This document shows positions 16,405 through 24,376 of a DNA stretch of 34,481 nt, one piece after another. Within the stretch, counting starts at the first letter, position 1. The number at the start of each line of letters is the position of its first letter. The position numbers and the translations under genes were made by a program. The notes beneath the pieces are model-generated. The model was given only the letters and a program-made list of their open reading frames with translations. It had not been told where the DNA came from and searched no databases. This stretch comes from an uncultured Bacilli bacterium (lineage in GTDB: Bacteria > Bacillota_I > Bacilli_A > RFN20 > CAG-826): positions 1 through 34,481 of the forward strand of contig CAJOQN010000055.1 in assembly GCA_905236535.1 (NCBI GenBank), written 5' to 3'.

Positions 16405-17690
16405 TATTTATTTCCTTCAGCTTCTTTGATAAGCCTATCGGTGATTTTTTGACATCTACGATAAATGTTTTCAACATTCTCGCCAACAAAGAATTTGCCG
16501 TTCAAATATAAAATCTTGCCATTAATCATCGTCATTTTGACATTTTCTTTGCTTCCGGAATAGACAAGATTCTTAACGATGTTATGGATTGGTTGCATAT
16601 TTGGTCGATGTAAATCAATCATGATGATATCCGCATATTTTCCAACTTCTAAGACATCGGAATCCTTTAAATTCATCGCGTGGGCTCCACCTAGGGTCGC
16701 CATCTTTAAAACTTCTTCGGCTGGAGTAACGCTTGGATCTTTATATTTCAATTTGCTTAAATTAGCGACAAGCATCATTTCTTTAAACATATCAAGGCAA
16801 TTATTTGAGGCTGGTCCGTCGGTTCCAATCGCGATTTCAATGCCATATTTTCTTATCTTTTCAATATCTGCGACTCCACTTGCAAGTTTTGAGTTACTAC
16901 CTGGATTAGTGACAATGATAAGATTGTTTTCTTTGAATAATTTTAAATCTTCATCGCTCATCCACACACAGTGGAAGGCTCCACCTCCGTATTCATAAAC
17001 ACCTTGCTTAATTAAAAATTTAACAGGGTCAATCCCTCTTCTATTTAAACAATCTTTAACTTCACTTTCAGTTTCCGCTAAATGGGTAAAGAATGGAGCT
17101 TTATATTCATGAACTAGTTCATTCATGACATTTAATTCTGATTCACTAACCGTATATTCAGCGTGAACTCCAAAACAATAATGAACTAATGAATCTTTGT
17201 TAGTGAAGCAATCTTCATACATCTTTTTTAAATCATCTTTAGTTAAATATGAGGTGTATGTTGCTAACACCAAAGCTCTCATCCCAATATCTTTTGCGGC
17301 TTTCATAATTGAAAGAGGGAAATAATATTGATCGAAGCAAGCCCCTATACCTGAAGTTAGATATTCTAAAAACGCTAATTTGGAAAGTTCATAAACATCA
17401 TCTGGGGTTAAATGTTGTTCGGCTGGAATGCAGTATTTGAACAACCAATCTTGAAGAGACATATCATCAGCGTGGCTTCTTAAGAAAACCATCGCACTAT
17501 GGGTATGGGCATTTTTAAAAGTAGGCATCAATAAGTTGCCTTTTCCATTGATGATTTTGTCATATTTAACATTTCTGTTGGCTTTTGGACCGATATAAGA
17601 AATACGTTTGTTAGTGACCACTAAATCGCCTAAAAAGATGGGTTCACCGGTCATTTTTAAAATGTTTACATTGTGAAAAAGTGTTTTCAT
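16404..17690 (-). CDS. Amidohydrolase, MtaD-like (S-adenosylhomocysteine/methylthioadenosine deaminase type)
   Basis: This 428-aa metal-dependent hydrolase belongs to the MtaD/chlorohydrolase branch of the amidohydrolase superfamily, which deaminates purine nucleosides such as SAH, MTA or adenosine, or related guanidine/triazine compounds. Visible ligands are H62 and H64 (AHTHSA), H176 (GVHAEYT), H203 and E206 (FTHLAETE), H240 and D291 (IGTDGPAS). The composite beta-domain is formed by N- and C-terminal strands (VGKYADIIMIDL). The precise substrate is inferred from the family only. No Shine-Dalgarno precedes the ATG, and an extended -10 sits 9 bases upstream, so the transcript is probably near-leaderless. 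It is followed by, and coupled to, the flavoprotein gene. Confidence 0.9.
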   Translation of the reverse strand: MKTLFHNVNILKMTGEPIFLGDLVVTNKRISYIGPKANRNVKYDKIINGKGNLLMPTFKNAHTHSAMVFLRSHADDMSLQDWLFKYCIPAEQHLTPDDVYELSKLAFLEYLTSGIGACFDQYYFPLSIMKAAKDIGMRALVLATYTSYLTKDDLKKMYEDCFTNKDSLVHYCFGVHAEYTVSESELNVMNELVHEYKAPFFTHLAETESEVKDCLNRRGIDPVKFLIKQGVYEYGGGAFHCVWMSDEDLKLFKENNLIIVTNPGSNSKLASGVADIEKIRKYGIEIAIGTDGPASNNCLDMFKEMMLVANLSKLKYKDPSVTPAEEVLKMATLGGAHAMNLKDSDVLEVGKYADIIMIDLHRPNMQPIHNIVKNLVYSGSKENVKMTMINGKILYLNGKFFVGENVENIYRRCQKITDRLIKEAEGNK

Positions 17691-17699
17691 AACGAAAAT

Positions 17700-17708
17700 A
17701 GTGTATCA
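17700..17708 (-). promoter_or_regulatory. Extended -10 element of the MtaD-like gene
   Basis: Minus strand TGA followed by TACACT (hexamer 17700-17705) fits an extended -10. No good -35 is visible. The expected +1 (about 17693) is 3 bases from the ATG. Confidence 0.45.
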
Positions 17709-17713
17709 TAGTT

Positions 17714-17742
17714 TTAAAGATTTTGAGATTTTTGTTTATATT
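17714..17742 (+). promoter_or_regulatory. Weak promoter candidate for the lipid kinase gene
   Basis: TTAAAG (17714-17719), 17-base spacer, TATATT (17737-17742). The leader would hold an AAAGGG Shine-Dalgarno 9 bases before the ATG at 17766. A better -35-like TTGAGA at 17723 has no -10 at suitable distance. Confidence 0.4.
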
Positions 17743-17765
17743 TTTTTAAGAAAGGGAATGTTTAT

Positions 17766-18677
17766 ATGAAACATTTAATTATCCTAAATGGCAAAGCTGG
17801 AGAAGGTAGAGCCGAAGAAAAAAACGAATCCATAAGAAAAGCATTTAGTAATTTGGATTCAGAAATCCACACCACAATTGCTCCAAAAGAAGCCACCGAA
17901 TTTGTCAAAAATTATTTAAACACTCACAAAGATGAAAAAGTTAGAGTCTACGCTTGTGGCGGAGACGGCACAATCTTTGAAGTCGCTAATGGTTTAGTGG
18001 GCTTCAATAACGCCGAATTGGCCATTTATCCAATCGGAACAGGCAATGATTTTGTCAAATATTATGGCGGAGCTGAAAGATTCTTAGATTTAGAAAAATT
18101 AATTAAGGCTGAAGCCAAACAAATCGACCTCTCAAAGATTAGTGGTCCATCTCTTGATGAACCAATCTATTCCATCAATGTTATCAACTTTGGTTTTGAC
18201 GCGATTGTTGGAGCGGTTGGAAATAAATATAAGGATCAAGGAAAGAAAGATCCATATGGAAAAGCGATTAAAGTAGCGATTATGAAGGGCAGATTCAACA
18301 AGATTAAAGTAACCGCGGATGGTGAAGCTTTAAATAAAAAGAGTTTGCTCTTATGCACGATTGCTCAAGGTCGTTTTGTTGGTGGCAAATTCATGTGTGC
18401 CCCACATTCCATCAATGATGACGGACTTATCGATGTCTGCTTATTAAGAACAAGATCATTATTCGCTTTTTTAGGTATTCTTACTCCATATACCGAAGGG
18501 AAACATTTAGATACTCCTAAACATCGAAAAACCTTGGAATATCGCCAAGCTAAAACCATCACAATCGACGCTCCAAAAGATATCGATGTCTGTGTTGATG
18601 GTGAAATGATTGTGGGTTCTCACTTCGATGTCGAAGTCGTCCCAGGCGCGATTAAACTTGCAATCCCTGAAGAATAA
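17766..18677 (+). CDS. Diacylglycerol kinase-family lipid kinase (DagK/YegS/BmrU type)
   Basis: This is a 303-aa soluble lipid kinase with the DAG-kinase catalytic fold. It has the N-terminal NGKAGEGRAEE nucleotide loop (8-18), the signature CGGDGTIFEVANGL (63-76) and PIGTGNDFVKYYGG. The C-terminal beta-sandwich domain carries GGKFMCAPHSINDDGLIDVC and IDVCVDGE. In Gram-positives, DgkB-type enzymes recycle the diacylglycerol released by lipoteichoic-acid synthesis into phosphatidate. It lies 17 bases upstream of a PlsC-type acyltransferase on the same strand, so the pair probably forms a phosphatidate-producing operon. Whether the substrate is diacyl- or monoacylglycerol cannot be told. Confidence 0.93.
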   Translation: MKHLIILNGKAGEGRAEEKNESIRKAFSNLDSEIHTTIAPKEATEFVKNYLNTHKDEKVRVYACGGDGTIFEVANGLVGFNNAELAIYPIGTGNDFVKYYGGAERFLDLEKLIKAEAKQIDLSKISGPSLDEPIYSINVINFGFDAIVGAVGNKYKDQGKKDPYGKAIKVAIMKGRFNKIKVTADGEALNKKSLLLCTIAQGRFVGGKFMCAPHSINDDGLIDVCLLRTRSLFAFLGILTPYTEGKHLDTPKHRKTLEYRQAKTITIDAPKDIDVCVDGEMIVGSHFDVEVVPGAIKLAIPEE

Positions 18678-18694
18678 AATAATAGGAATAAAAC

Positions 18695-19582
18695 ATGATA
18701 TTTTATATTTCAATGTTGGTGATGGGCGTGGCTTTAGCCACGACAGGTGTCCTAACTTTCTGGCAGCCCCATGTTTGGTATGAATGGATTTATCGTCTTA
18801 TTCTTCTTTTCTTAGGGGGCTACTTTGGGATGATGGCTCTTTGGCTTATCACCATGGGAATCATGACCCTCTTCATTAAAAAGGTTCCTCACACCAAGCA
18901 AAGCAAATGGGCGATGTTCTGGTTGGAACAAGGACATGACTGCATGCTTGCCATCGCTATGGTAAGAACAAAGATTAACGGATTAAAGAAGCTCCATGTC
19001 GGAGAAAAACAAAAATTCCTCTTAGTGTGTAATCATCGTTCAATCTATGATTCGATGGTCATGACCTCAAATCTTAAATATTTAAAGATTTCTTGGATTA
19101 CTAAAGCCTCAAATTATCGTGTCCCATTCTTTGGAAGATTCTGCTATGCGGCATGTTTCTATCCAATTGTGAAGACCGACCATCTTCAATCATTAGAATC
19201 ATTTAAATACGCTTCTGATTTAATTGCGTCCGGGGAAGCGAATGTTGGGGTTTTCCCTGAAGGTAAAAGGCAACAAGATGATTATCTTATCGACTTCCAT
19301 GAGGGAGTCTTCAATATCGCCTTACGAGCGAAATGCCCAATCGTCATCGCCACTTCCGATGGAAGTGATCAAGTCCATAGAAACTGGCCATTCAAACCTA
19401 CAACCATAACGATTGATATCCTTGGAGTTGTTCCTTATGAAGAACTTGAAGGACAAACCGCAAAAGCGATTTCCGATCGTGTTCACACGATTATGAAAGA
19501 GCATCTTGAAGTCATCGATGTCATGAGATTTGAAAGAAGAACTCGTCGATACAAGAAGAAACACGCGAATGATATGCAATAA
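18695..19582 (+). CDS. PlsC-type 1-acyl-glycerol-3-phosphate acyltransferase
   Basis: This is a 295-aa membrane-bound acyltransferase. Two hydrophobic segments (about 3-22 and 33-60) anchor the N-terminus. The catalytic HX4D motif is NHRSIYD (H114, D119), the substrate-binding FPEGKRQQD is at 187-195, and other PlsC-like segments include FCYAACFYPIVK. The predicted reaction is acyl transfer to lysophosphatidate, giving phosphatidate. A Shine-Dalgarno (TAGGA, 7 bases before the ATG) fixes the start, and a CG-rich terminator follows directly. Genetic coupling to the lipid kinase supports a role in glycerolipid synthesis or recycling. Confidence 0.92.
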   Translation: MIFYISMLVMGVALATTGVLTFWQPHVWYEWIYRLILLFLGGYFGMMALWLITMGIMTLFIKKVPHTKQSKWAMFWLEQGHDCMLAIAMVRTKINGLKKLHVGEKQKFLLVCNHRSIYDSMVMTSNLKYLKISWITKASNYRVPFFGRFCYAACFYPIVKTDHLQSLESFKYASDLIASGEANVGVFPEGKRQQDDYLIDFHEGVFNIALRAKCPIVIATSDGSDQVHRNWPFKPTTITIDILGVVPYEELEGQTAKAISDRVHTIMKEHLEVIDVMRFERRTRRYKKKHANDMQ

Positions 19583-19605
19583 AAACGCGTAAATCGCGTT
19601 TTTTT
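19582..19605 (+). terminator. Intrinsic terminator after the lipid kinase-plsC operon
   Basis: Stem AAAACGCG/CGCGTTTT (19582-19589 with 19595-19602) with a 5-nt loop and a T-run. It begins at the last base of the plsC stop codon. Confidence 0.88.
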
Positions 19606-19618
19606 CTTTAAGTTTCTA

Positions 19619-19646
19619 ACGACAATTTTATAAAATAATGTACAAT
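19619..19646 (+). promoter_or_regulatory. Promoter candidate for the TrkA-C membrane protein gene
   Basis: ACGACA (19619-19624), 16-base spacer, TACAAT (19641-19646). The leader would be only about 8 bases and contains part of an AGGAAA Shine-Dalgarno before the ATG at 19661. Confidence 0.5.
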
Positions 19647-19660
19647 AAAACAGGAAATAT

Positions 19661-20677
19661 ATGAATCTTTGGTTAGCTATATCACTTATCCTCGGGGTTG
19701 TCTCCGTCTACATGTTCACTGTTGAAATCTATTCAGTGGCCTTTAAGCTTACTGGTTTAGCCACGAGTAAGATTAAATTTCAAGTCGCCTCTTTATTTAC
19801 CAGTACGGGTTATACGACCGCTGAAAGTGAGCTTATCACCAACGATGACAGAAGAAGAAAAATTGCCGTAGCCTGTACCTATACAGGACACGTCTTCTCC
19901 GTCATTATCATGGGCTTAGTTATCAACGTCTTCTTCTCCATTGGTCTTTATATCAATGATGGAACACTCACCATTAATTTCTCCGATTGGCGTTTTATCA
20001 TCTTTATGATTACGCTCGCAATTTTCCTTTTTGTGCTCCTTCTTAAAATTCCTGCAATCAATAAACGTTTTCAAAGATTATTAGAGAAAATCGCTATCAA
20101 TTCCTCAAGAAAAAGTAGAAAAACGAATATTATTACTGTTTTAGATATGTATGGAAAAAACGCTATCGCGGAAGTTGTTTTGAACAACATTCCTGATTTC
20201 GCCAAGGATGTTCCACTCTTCCAAATGGGCTTAACAAAGAAGTTTTCTATTAATGTTCTTTCAATTAGAAGAGGGGTTCGCATTATCGATGTCAGCAAAG
20301 ACACAATGTTTAAAAAAGGTGATATTCTTGTCATCTATGGCCTAATCAATGACATTAAAGTGGCCTTTGTTGATTCTATCGATAAGAACCAAAAAGAAAT
20401 AATCACTGATAGAACAAACGAAATCGCATTAGTGAATAACTATGGGACAAATGCTCTTGTTGAAGTCTTTATCGATGAAGTTCCAAAAGAACTTGAAAAC
20501 ACCAAGATTAAAGATAGCCATCTCACCGATCGCTATAACATCACTCTCGCTATTATTAAAAGAAAAGATGAATATCTTTATGTTAATAAAGACACCATCA
20601 TTGAAAAGGGTGATACCTTAACCCTCTTCGGTCCATATAAAAATATTAAATTATTATTCCAAAACGAAGAAAAATAA
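19661..20677 (+). CDS. Membrane protein with two TrkA-C (RCK_C) domains, possible ion-channel subunit
   Basis: This 338-aa protein has three hydrophobic segments (about 3-25, 67-97 and 107-128), then two tandem TrkA-C ligand-binding domains. The first is at about 157-240 (MYGKNAIAEVVLNNIP to GDILVIYG) and the second at about 256-336 (NYGTNALVEVFIDEVP to GDTLTLFG). The copies align with each other, so the region is a duplication. Between helices 1 and 2 lies FQVASLFTSTGYTT (40-53), which resembles the selectivity-filter P-loop of TrkH/KtrB potassium transporters. A related TrkA-C membrane family is widespread in Firmicutes but, to my knowledge, uncharacterised. Ion-channel function is inference. 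It is a monocistronic gene with an AGGA Shine-Dalgarno and a bidirectional terminator. Confidence 0.8.
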   Translation: MNLWLAISLILGVVSVYMFTVEIYSVAFKLTGLATSKIKFQVASLFTSTGYTTAESELITNDDRRRKIAVACTYTGHVFSVIIMGLVINVFFSIGLYINDGTLTINFSDWRFIIFMITLAIFLFVLLLKIPAINKRFQRLLEKIAINSSRKSRKTNIITVLDMYGKNAIAEVVLNNIPDFAKDVPLFQMGLTKKFSINVLSIRRGVRIIDVSKDTMFKKGDILVIYGLINDIKVAFVDSIDKNQKEIITDRTNEIALVNNYGTNALVEVFIDEVPKELENTKIKDSHLTDRYNITLAIIKRKDEYLYVNKDTIIEKGDTLTLFGPYKNIKLLFQNEEK

Positions 20678-20709
20678 AAAGAGAAGATTGTTGTTTCTTC
20701 TCTTTTTTT
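20676..20709. terminator. Bidirectional terminator between the TrkA-C gene and the ABC permease
   Basis: Stem AAAAAGAGAAGA/TCTTCTCTTTTT (core 20681-20687 with 20696-20702) with an 8-nt loop and T-runs in both directions. It serves the + gene ending at 20677 and the minus-strand ABC operon ending at 20719. Confidence 0.82.
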
Positions 20710-20718
20710 AATCATAGA

Positions 20719-21702
20719 TTAAAGCGGCAAATCTTTTTTGACGAATCGTCTTCCACCGATATAGGCAAAGACCACACCGATGACCAGTAAAATAGCAAGT
20801 TCCCAAATCCAATTGAAACTAATCGTGACATCTAAGCCTTCGATAGCTTTAGCAAAGTTGGACATTGAAGTGTTGTCCACTAAAGTGAAAATGCTGAGGT
20901 AATTGAAGAAGCCCATGGCTTTAACACCCACTCCAACCGCGACAAAGACTTCATTACCAAATAAGCCTAAGATACAACAAAGAAATGATAAGATACATGC
21001 ACCACCACCAACAGCAATGCTGTTAGAAGATTTATTAAAGAAAGCACTGGCGCCAAAACAAATACCAGCTAAGGCAAAGATGGCGAGGAACGAACCTAAA
21101 CAGAATAACAGAGTGGTAATTGGACTATAAGTGGCAATGACATCAGGATTGCTAGTTTTATTAATTAAGAAAGCCATAAATTCCGACAAAACAGCAGATA
21201 CAGTAATGGCGAGATACATTCCCACGATGGTGGTTAATAAGAAGATATATTGAGTTCTAACAACAGTCTTTCTATTTGTAGGAGTAGATAAGATGTAAGC
21301 CATCGAACCATCGTTGACTTGGGCCGCTAATAAGCGGTTCGCGGCAATCATCACAAAGACCATTGGTAAAAGAACTCCAGCAATCTTATAAACCAATTCG
21401 TTAAGAATGCTATTTAAGTCGATTTGGGACATGACTTGAATTCTATTCAAAGAGAAGCCCATTTTTTCTAAAAATCCCAAGATTTTAAGCCAGGATAAGT
21501 CTTCATCTTGAACATATGTAGAAACGGAATCCATGTCGATATTTGTGAAGATATTTTTAGAACCGATAGCGATATTGATAACGATGAAAATTAAAGCGGA
21601 ACCTATGGTCATAGCGATCCATAGACTTAATAAAGATTTAAAAGATTGCTTAAAAAGCGGGGCGCTTATAAATTTATTTTTCTTCGGTGCTTGTTCTTTC
21701 AT
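20719..21702 (-). CDS. ABC transporter permease (ABC-2 type)
   Basis: This 327-aa permease has about six membrane segments. A large extracytoplasmic stretch lies between helices 1 and 2 (about residues 50-105), followed by the ABC-2 hallmark segment DGSMAYILSTPTNRKTVVRTQ. The C-terminus GRRFVKKDLPL is typical of the family. The frame is open to a TTG at 21717, but that codon is part of the GGAGG Shine-Dalgarno serving the ATG at 21702, so the ATG is the start. The gene overlaps the preceding ATPase by 29 bases, indicating coupling. It is the only permease in an operon with two ATPases, so a homodimeric membrane part with paired or alternative ATPases is possible (inference). The substrate is unknown. 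Confidence 0.88.
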   Translation of the reverse strand: MKEQAPKKNKFISAPLFKQSFKSLLSLWIAMTIGSALIFIVINIAIGSKNIFTNIDMDSVSTYVQDEDLSWLKILGFLEKMGFSLNRIQVMSQIDLNSILNELVYKIAGVLLPMVFVMIAANRLLAAQVNDGSMAYILSTPTNRKTVVRTQYIFLLTTIVGMYLAITVSAVLSEFMAFLINKTSNPDVIATYSPITTLLFCLGSFLAIFALAGICFGASAFFNKSSNSIAVGGGACILSFLCCILGLFGNEVFVAVGVGVKAMGFFNYLSIFTLVDNTSMSNFAKAIEGLDVTISFNWIWELAILLVIGVVFAYIGGRRFVKKDLPL

Positions 21703-22609
21703 TTTGTTTTCCTCCAATATCGTTCATAAAATATTCTTCTAATGTATGTTTTCTCTCGCTTAATGATTTAATGTCGCGATTTCTAAATTCTTTAACCGCA
21801 TCATTAATCTTAGAAAGTTCCACTCTAATGGTTAGGCAACGATTACGGTCATCTTTTTCTAAAACCTCCATCGTTGAGGTATTAATACTTTGATAGTCTT
21901 CATCATTGCTGAAGGTGATGACATAATCGCGATATGGAAGATTTCTCATCTTTTCCATATCAATGACATCTATAAGATGTCCATCTTTAATAAATCCAAC
22001 ATAATCGCATGTTTCTTCAAGTTCATCAAACATGTGGTTTGACATGATGATGGTCGCCCCTCTAGCTTTTTCCGCTTTGATGATGTTGACAAAAACATCG
22101 CGCATCAAAGGATCTAAACCAGTAGTAGGTTCATCTAAAATAATAATTTCAGGGGAGTGCATGAAAGCCGCGACCAATGCGGTCTTTTGTTTCATTCCCT
22201 TGCTCATTCTTCGAAGATTGGCGGTGGGGTCAAGTTGTAAGGCATTAATAATCGCTTCAGCCCGAGACATATCTTTTAAGCCCACGCCTTCAGCTTGAAT
22301 CTTTAAGAATTCACTTCCGCTTTCCACTTGTGGAAAAGCAATTTCTCCTGGAACATAACCAATATATTTTTTAATCTCATCAGCGTTCTTCCAAGCATCT
22401 AATCCTTTAACAGTGACGCTTCCTTTATCAGGTTTAATAAAGCCCATAATGTTTCTAAGGGTTGTTGTCTTTCCACTTCCGTTCGTGCCGCAGTATCCAA
22501 AAACTACACCTTTTGGAACATCAAAAGAGATATCAAAGATGCCACGACCATGGCCATAGTCTTTAGTCAAATGCTTAACGGAGATGACAATATCGTTTTT
22601 ATCAATCAT
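21674..22609 (-). CDS. ABC transporter ATP-binding protein (second of two)
   Basis: This is a 311-aa ATPase subunit with all working motifs: Walker A GTNGSGKT (41-48), a degenerate signature MSKGM (135-139), Walker B IIILDE (155-160) with the catalytic glutamate, D-loop GLDP and H-loop H192. The YVPGE motif after the Q-loop region is shared with its neighbour. A C-terminal extension (about 215-311) replaces the short tail of minimal ATPases. It is clearly paralogous to the ATPase encoded just upstream, sharing the LTKDYG-GRG-FDIS opening. The start overlaps the upstream stop (ATGA) and has a GGAGG Shine-Dalgarno 7 bases away. Confidence 0.94.
   Translation of the reverse strand: MIDKNDIVISVKHLTKDYGHGRGIFDISFDVPKGVVFGYCGTNGSGKTTTLRNIMGFIKPDKGSVTVKGLDAWKNADEIKKYIGYVPGEIAFPQVESGSEFLKIQAEGVGLKDMSRAEAIINALQLDPTANLRRMSKGMKQKTALVAAFMHSPEIIILDEPTTGLDPLMRDVFVNIIKAEKARGATIIMSNHMFDELEETCDYVGFIKDGHLIDVIDMEKMRNLPYRDYVITFSNDEDYQSINTSTMEVLEKDDRNRCLTIRVELSKINDAVKEFRNRDIKSLSERKHTLEEYFMNDIGGKQNERTSTEEK
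21711..21715 (-). promoter_or_regulatory. Shine-Dalgarno that decides the permease start
   Basis: GGAGG on the minus strand, 8 bases before ATG 21702. It overlaps the alternative TTG at 21717 and so excludes it. Confidence 0.85.
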
Positions 22610-23586
22610 TGTTGAGCCTCCGTTTCTTTAAATCCTTCTTTCGAATTTCCTTTTACTCCTTCTAGACCACCAAAATCCCGCTCTTCTTTATAAAAGGACA
22701 TGAAATAATCTTGTAAAGTAAATGGTTTCTCTTCAAAGGAAGTGATGACAATGCCTTTTAAAGAGGCAAAGAAGTCGTTATGTCTATCTCTTGGGAAGGA
22801 TATAACGGCGAGCAATAAATCTTCATTGGAATAAGAACAATTAAATTCGGTTTTGCTCAAATATTTATTCATGTTCTCCTTATCTTTGAAATGGAGAATA
22901 TAGGTTCGATCTTGGCCTTTTTTCAAATCTTTAGCGTTAAATGTTGAAACATGTCTTCCATCTTTAATGATAGAAATAACATCGCAAGTTGCATCAATTT
23001 CCGAGAAAATATGGCTGGAAAGAAGGATGGTCTTTCCTCTTTTTTTCTCATCTAAAATAAATTGGATGAAAACCTTTTGCATGATTGGGTCTAAACCTGA
23101 GGTTGGTTCATCTAAAACCAAAACATCAGGGTCATTCATAAAGGCGGTGACCACCGCTAATTTACGTTTATCCCCTAATGACATCTGTTTAACGGGCATA
23201 TGAGGATCAAATTTAAAGAGTTTTAAAAGATAATCTAATCTTTCTTGATTAGCTTCTCCTCTCATCTCCTGCATCATCTTGATAAATCCCATTCCATCAA
23301 GTCCGGCGGGAATCGCGGGTTCGCCTGGAAGATATCCAACTTTTGCTAAAATCTCGTCGGTGTGACCAAAAGAATCAACACCAAAGACTTGAACTTTTCC
23401 AACAGTGGGTTTGGCAAATCCCATGATGTGTCTAATAGTCGTGGATTTACCCGCTCCATTAGGGCCAAGATATCCATAGCATTCGCCCTTATGGATTTTA
23501 ATTGAGATATCAAAAACCCCACGACCATAACCATAGTCTTTAGTGAGATTATCAACGTTAATAATTACTTCTCTTTTATCTTCCAT
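22606..23586 (-). CDS. ABC transporter ATP-binding protein (first of two)
   Basis: This 326-aa ATPase subunit has Walker A GPNGAGKS (41-48), signature MSLGD (135-139), Walker B VLVLDE (155-160), GLDP, and H-loop H192. The signature departs from LSGGQ, as in the paralogue. A YLPGE motif follows the Q-loop region, and a C-terminal extension runs from about 215 with a hydrophilic end. The ATG lies one base after the lipoprotein gene's stop (TAA-T-ATG), and its 3' end overlaps the second ATPase by 4 bases. Both ATPases look catalytically competent, so this is not a simple active/degenerate heterodimer. Confidence 0.94.
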   Translation of the reverse strand: MEDKREVIINVDNLTKDYGYGRGVFDISIKIHKGECYGYLGPNGAGKSTTIRHIMGFAKPTVGKVQVFGVDSFGHTDEILAKVGYLPGEPAIPAGLDGMGFIKMMQEMRGEANQERLDYLLKLFKFDPHMPVKQMSLGDKRKLAVVTAFMNDPDVLVLDEPTSGLDPIMQKVFIQFILDEKKRGKTILLSSHIFSEIDATCDVISIIKDGRHVSTFNAKDLKKGQDRTYILHFKDKENMNKYLSKTEFNCSYSNEDLLLAVISFPRDRHNDFFASLKGIVITSFEEKPFTLQDYFMSFYKEERDFGGLEGVKGNSKEGFKETEAQQ

Positions 23587-23587
23587 A

Positions 23588-24364
23588 TTATTTCTTATTT
23601 AAGGTGAGTTTGAGATCATTAAACGCACGATATGATGTAAACATCATTCCAACGTGTTCACCATAGAATGTATCATTGATTTCTTTAACTTCATCTTGAG
23701 TTGGGGCGCTTCCAAGTTCGTGTTTTTCAGTTTCTTGGATAGCGATACTATAATTATCATCTTCATGCTCTGGAAGAGTGATTTGAACATCATATCCATA
23801 CCAATAAAGTTGATAATAAACATCATCCATAGATACTGGAATATAAGCATTAATCGCCCCTTTGGAATATGTCGCATAAATAACACTTTCAATTAGGTCG
23901 TTATTATCTAAAACATTTAAAACATTTTTGGCTTCTTCACTCATTTCTTCTCCAGTCATTTCTTCGTATGATTCCACAAATTTTTGGAGGAGATAAGTAA
24001 ACCCAAAACCGAGAGAAAGTCTTCTTTCTCTAAGCTTGTTATATTCATCGGTGAGTTTGTAATAACCCGAAACCGCAAAATTGCCTTCTTCATCTTTAAA
24101 GAGGTCAAGAATGGAAGACATTTCTTCCATCATTTCCTCTCCTTCTCCTTGAGGGAAAGAGACACTGAAAGAAACAACCATCTTTTTATAATCAACAAGG
24201 TCTGGATTATCCGAATAATCCTCATTCGAGAGATTTAGAAAAAGACCAAAATGGGTTCCTTTTTCTTTTCCAAGTTGGAATCCATATTTCCCAGCGATAG
24301 AGCTTCCTTGGCAGGCGCACATAAGGGAAACGAGAGTGAGAACAGGCAATACTTTCTTTTGCAT
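23588..24364 (-). CDS. Lipoprotein linked to an ABC transporter, function unknown
   Basis: This 258-aa lipoprotein has a short KK signal and an M-C-A-C lipobox (acylated Cys18). The mature domain contains an early FGLFLNLSNEDY strand and an acidic Glu/Met-rich helix near residues 75-90. A hydrophobic YLLQKFVESYEEMTGEEMSEEAKNVL helical stretch and Tyr-rich strands (VYYQLYWYGYDVQITL) follow. I do not recognise the family. An excellent AAAGGAGG Shine-Dalgarno, 6 bases before the ATG, fixes the start. It sits between the ligase-like gene (12-base gap) and the ATPase (1-base gap), so it is probably an accessory surface component of the transporter; that role is inference. Confidence 0.82.
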   Translation of the reverse strand: MQKKVLPVLTLVSLMCACQGSSIAGKYGFQLGKEKGTHFGLFLNLSNEDYSDNPDLVDYKKMVVSFSVSFPQGEGEEMMEEMSSILDLFKDEEGNFAVSGYYKLTDEYNKLRERRLSLGFGFTYLLQKFVESYEEMTGEEMSEEAKNVLNVLDNNDLIESVIYATYSKGAINAYIPVSMDDVYYQLYWYGYDVQITLPEHEDDNYSIAIQETEKHELGSAPTQDEVKEINDTFYGEHVGMMFTSYRAFNDLKLTLNKK

Positions 24365-24376
24365 AATAAGCCTCCT

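Noticed and set aside
16579..16998. 139-aa frame on the + strand antisense to the MtaD-like gene
   Set aside because: It is an opposite-strand shadow of a well-conserved deaminase, with no ribosome site, promoter or recognisable domain.
21703..21717. TTG start at 21717 for the ABC permease
   Set aside because: This codon is part of the GGAGG ribosome site used by ATG 21702.
23654..23896. Overlapping frames on both strands inside the ABC-linked lipoprotein gene
   Set aside because: They are compositionally skewed shadows without start signals; the lipoprotein frame has signal peptide, lipobox and a strong Shine-Dalgarno.
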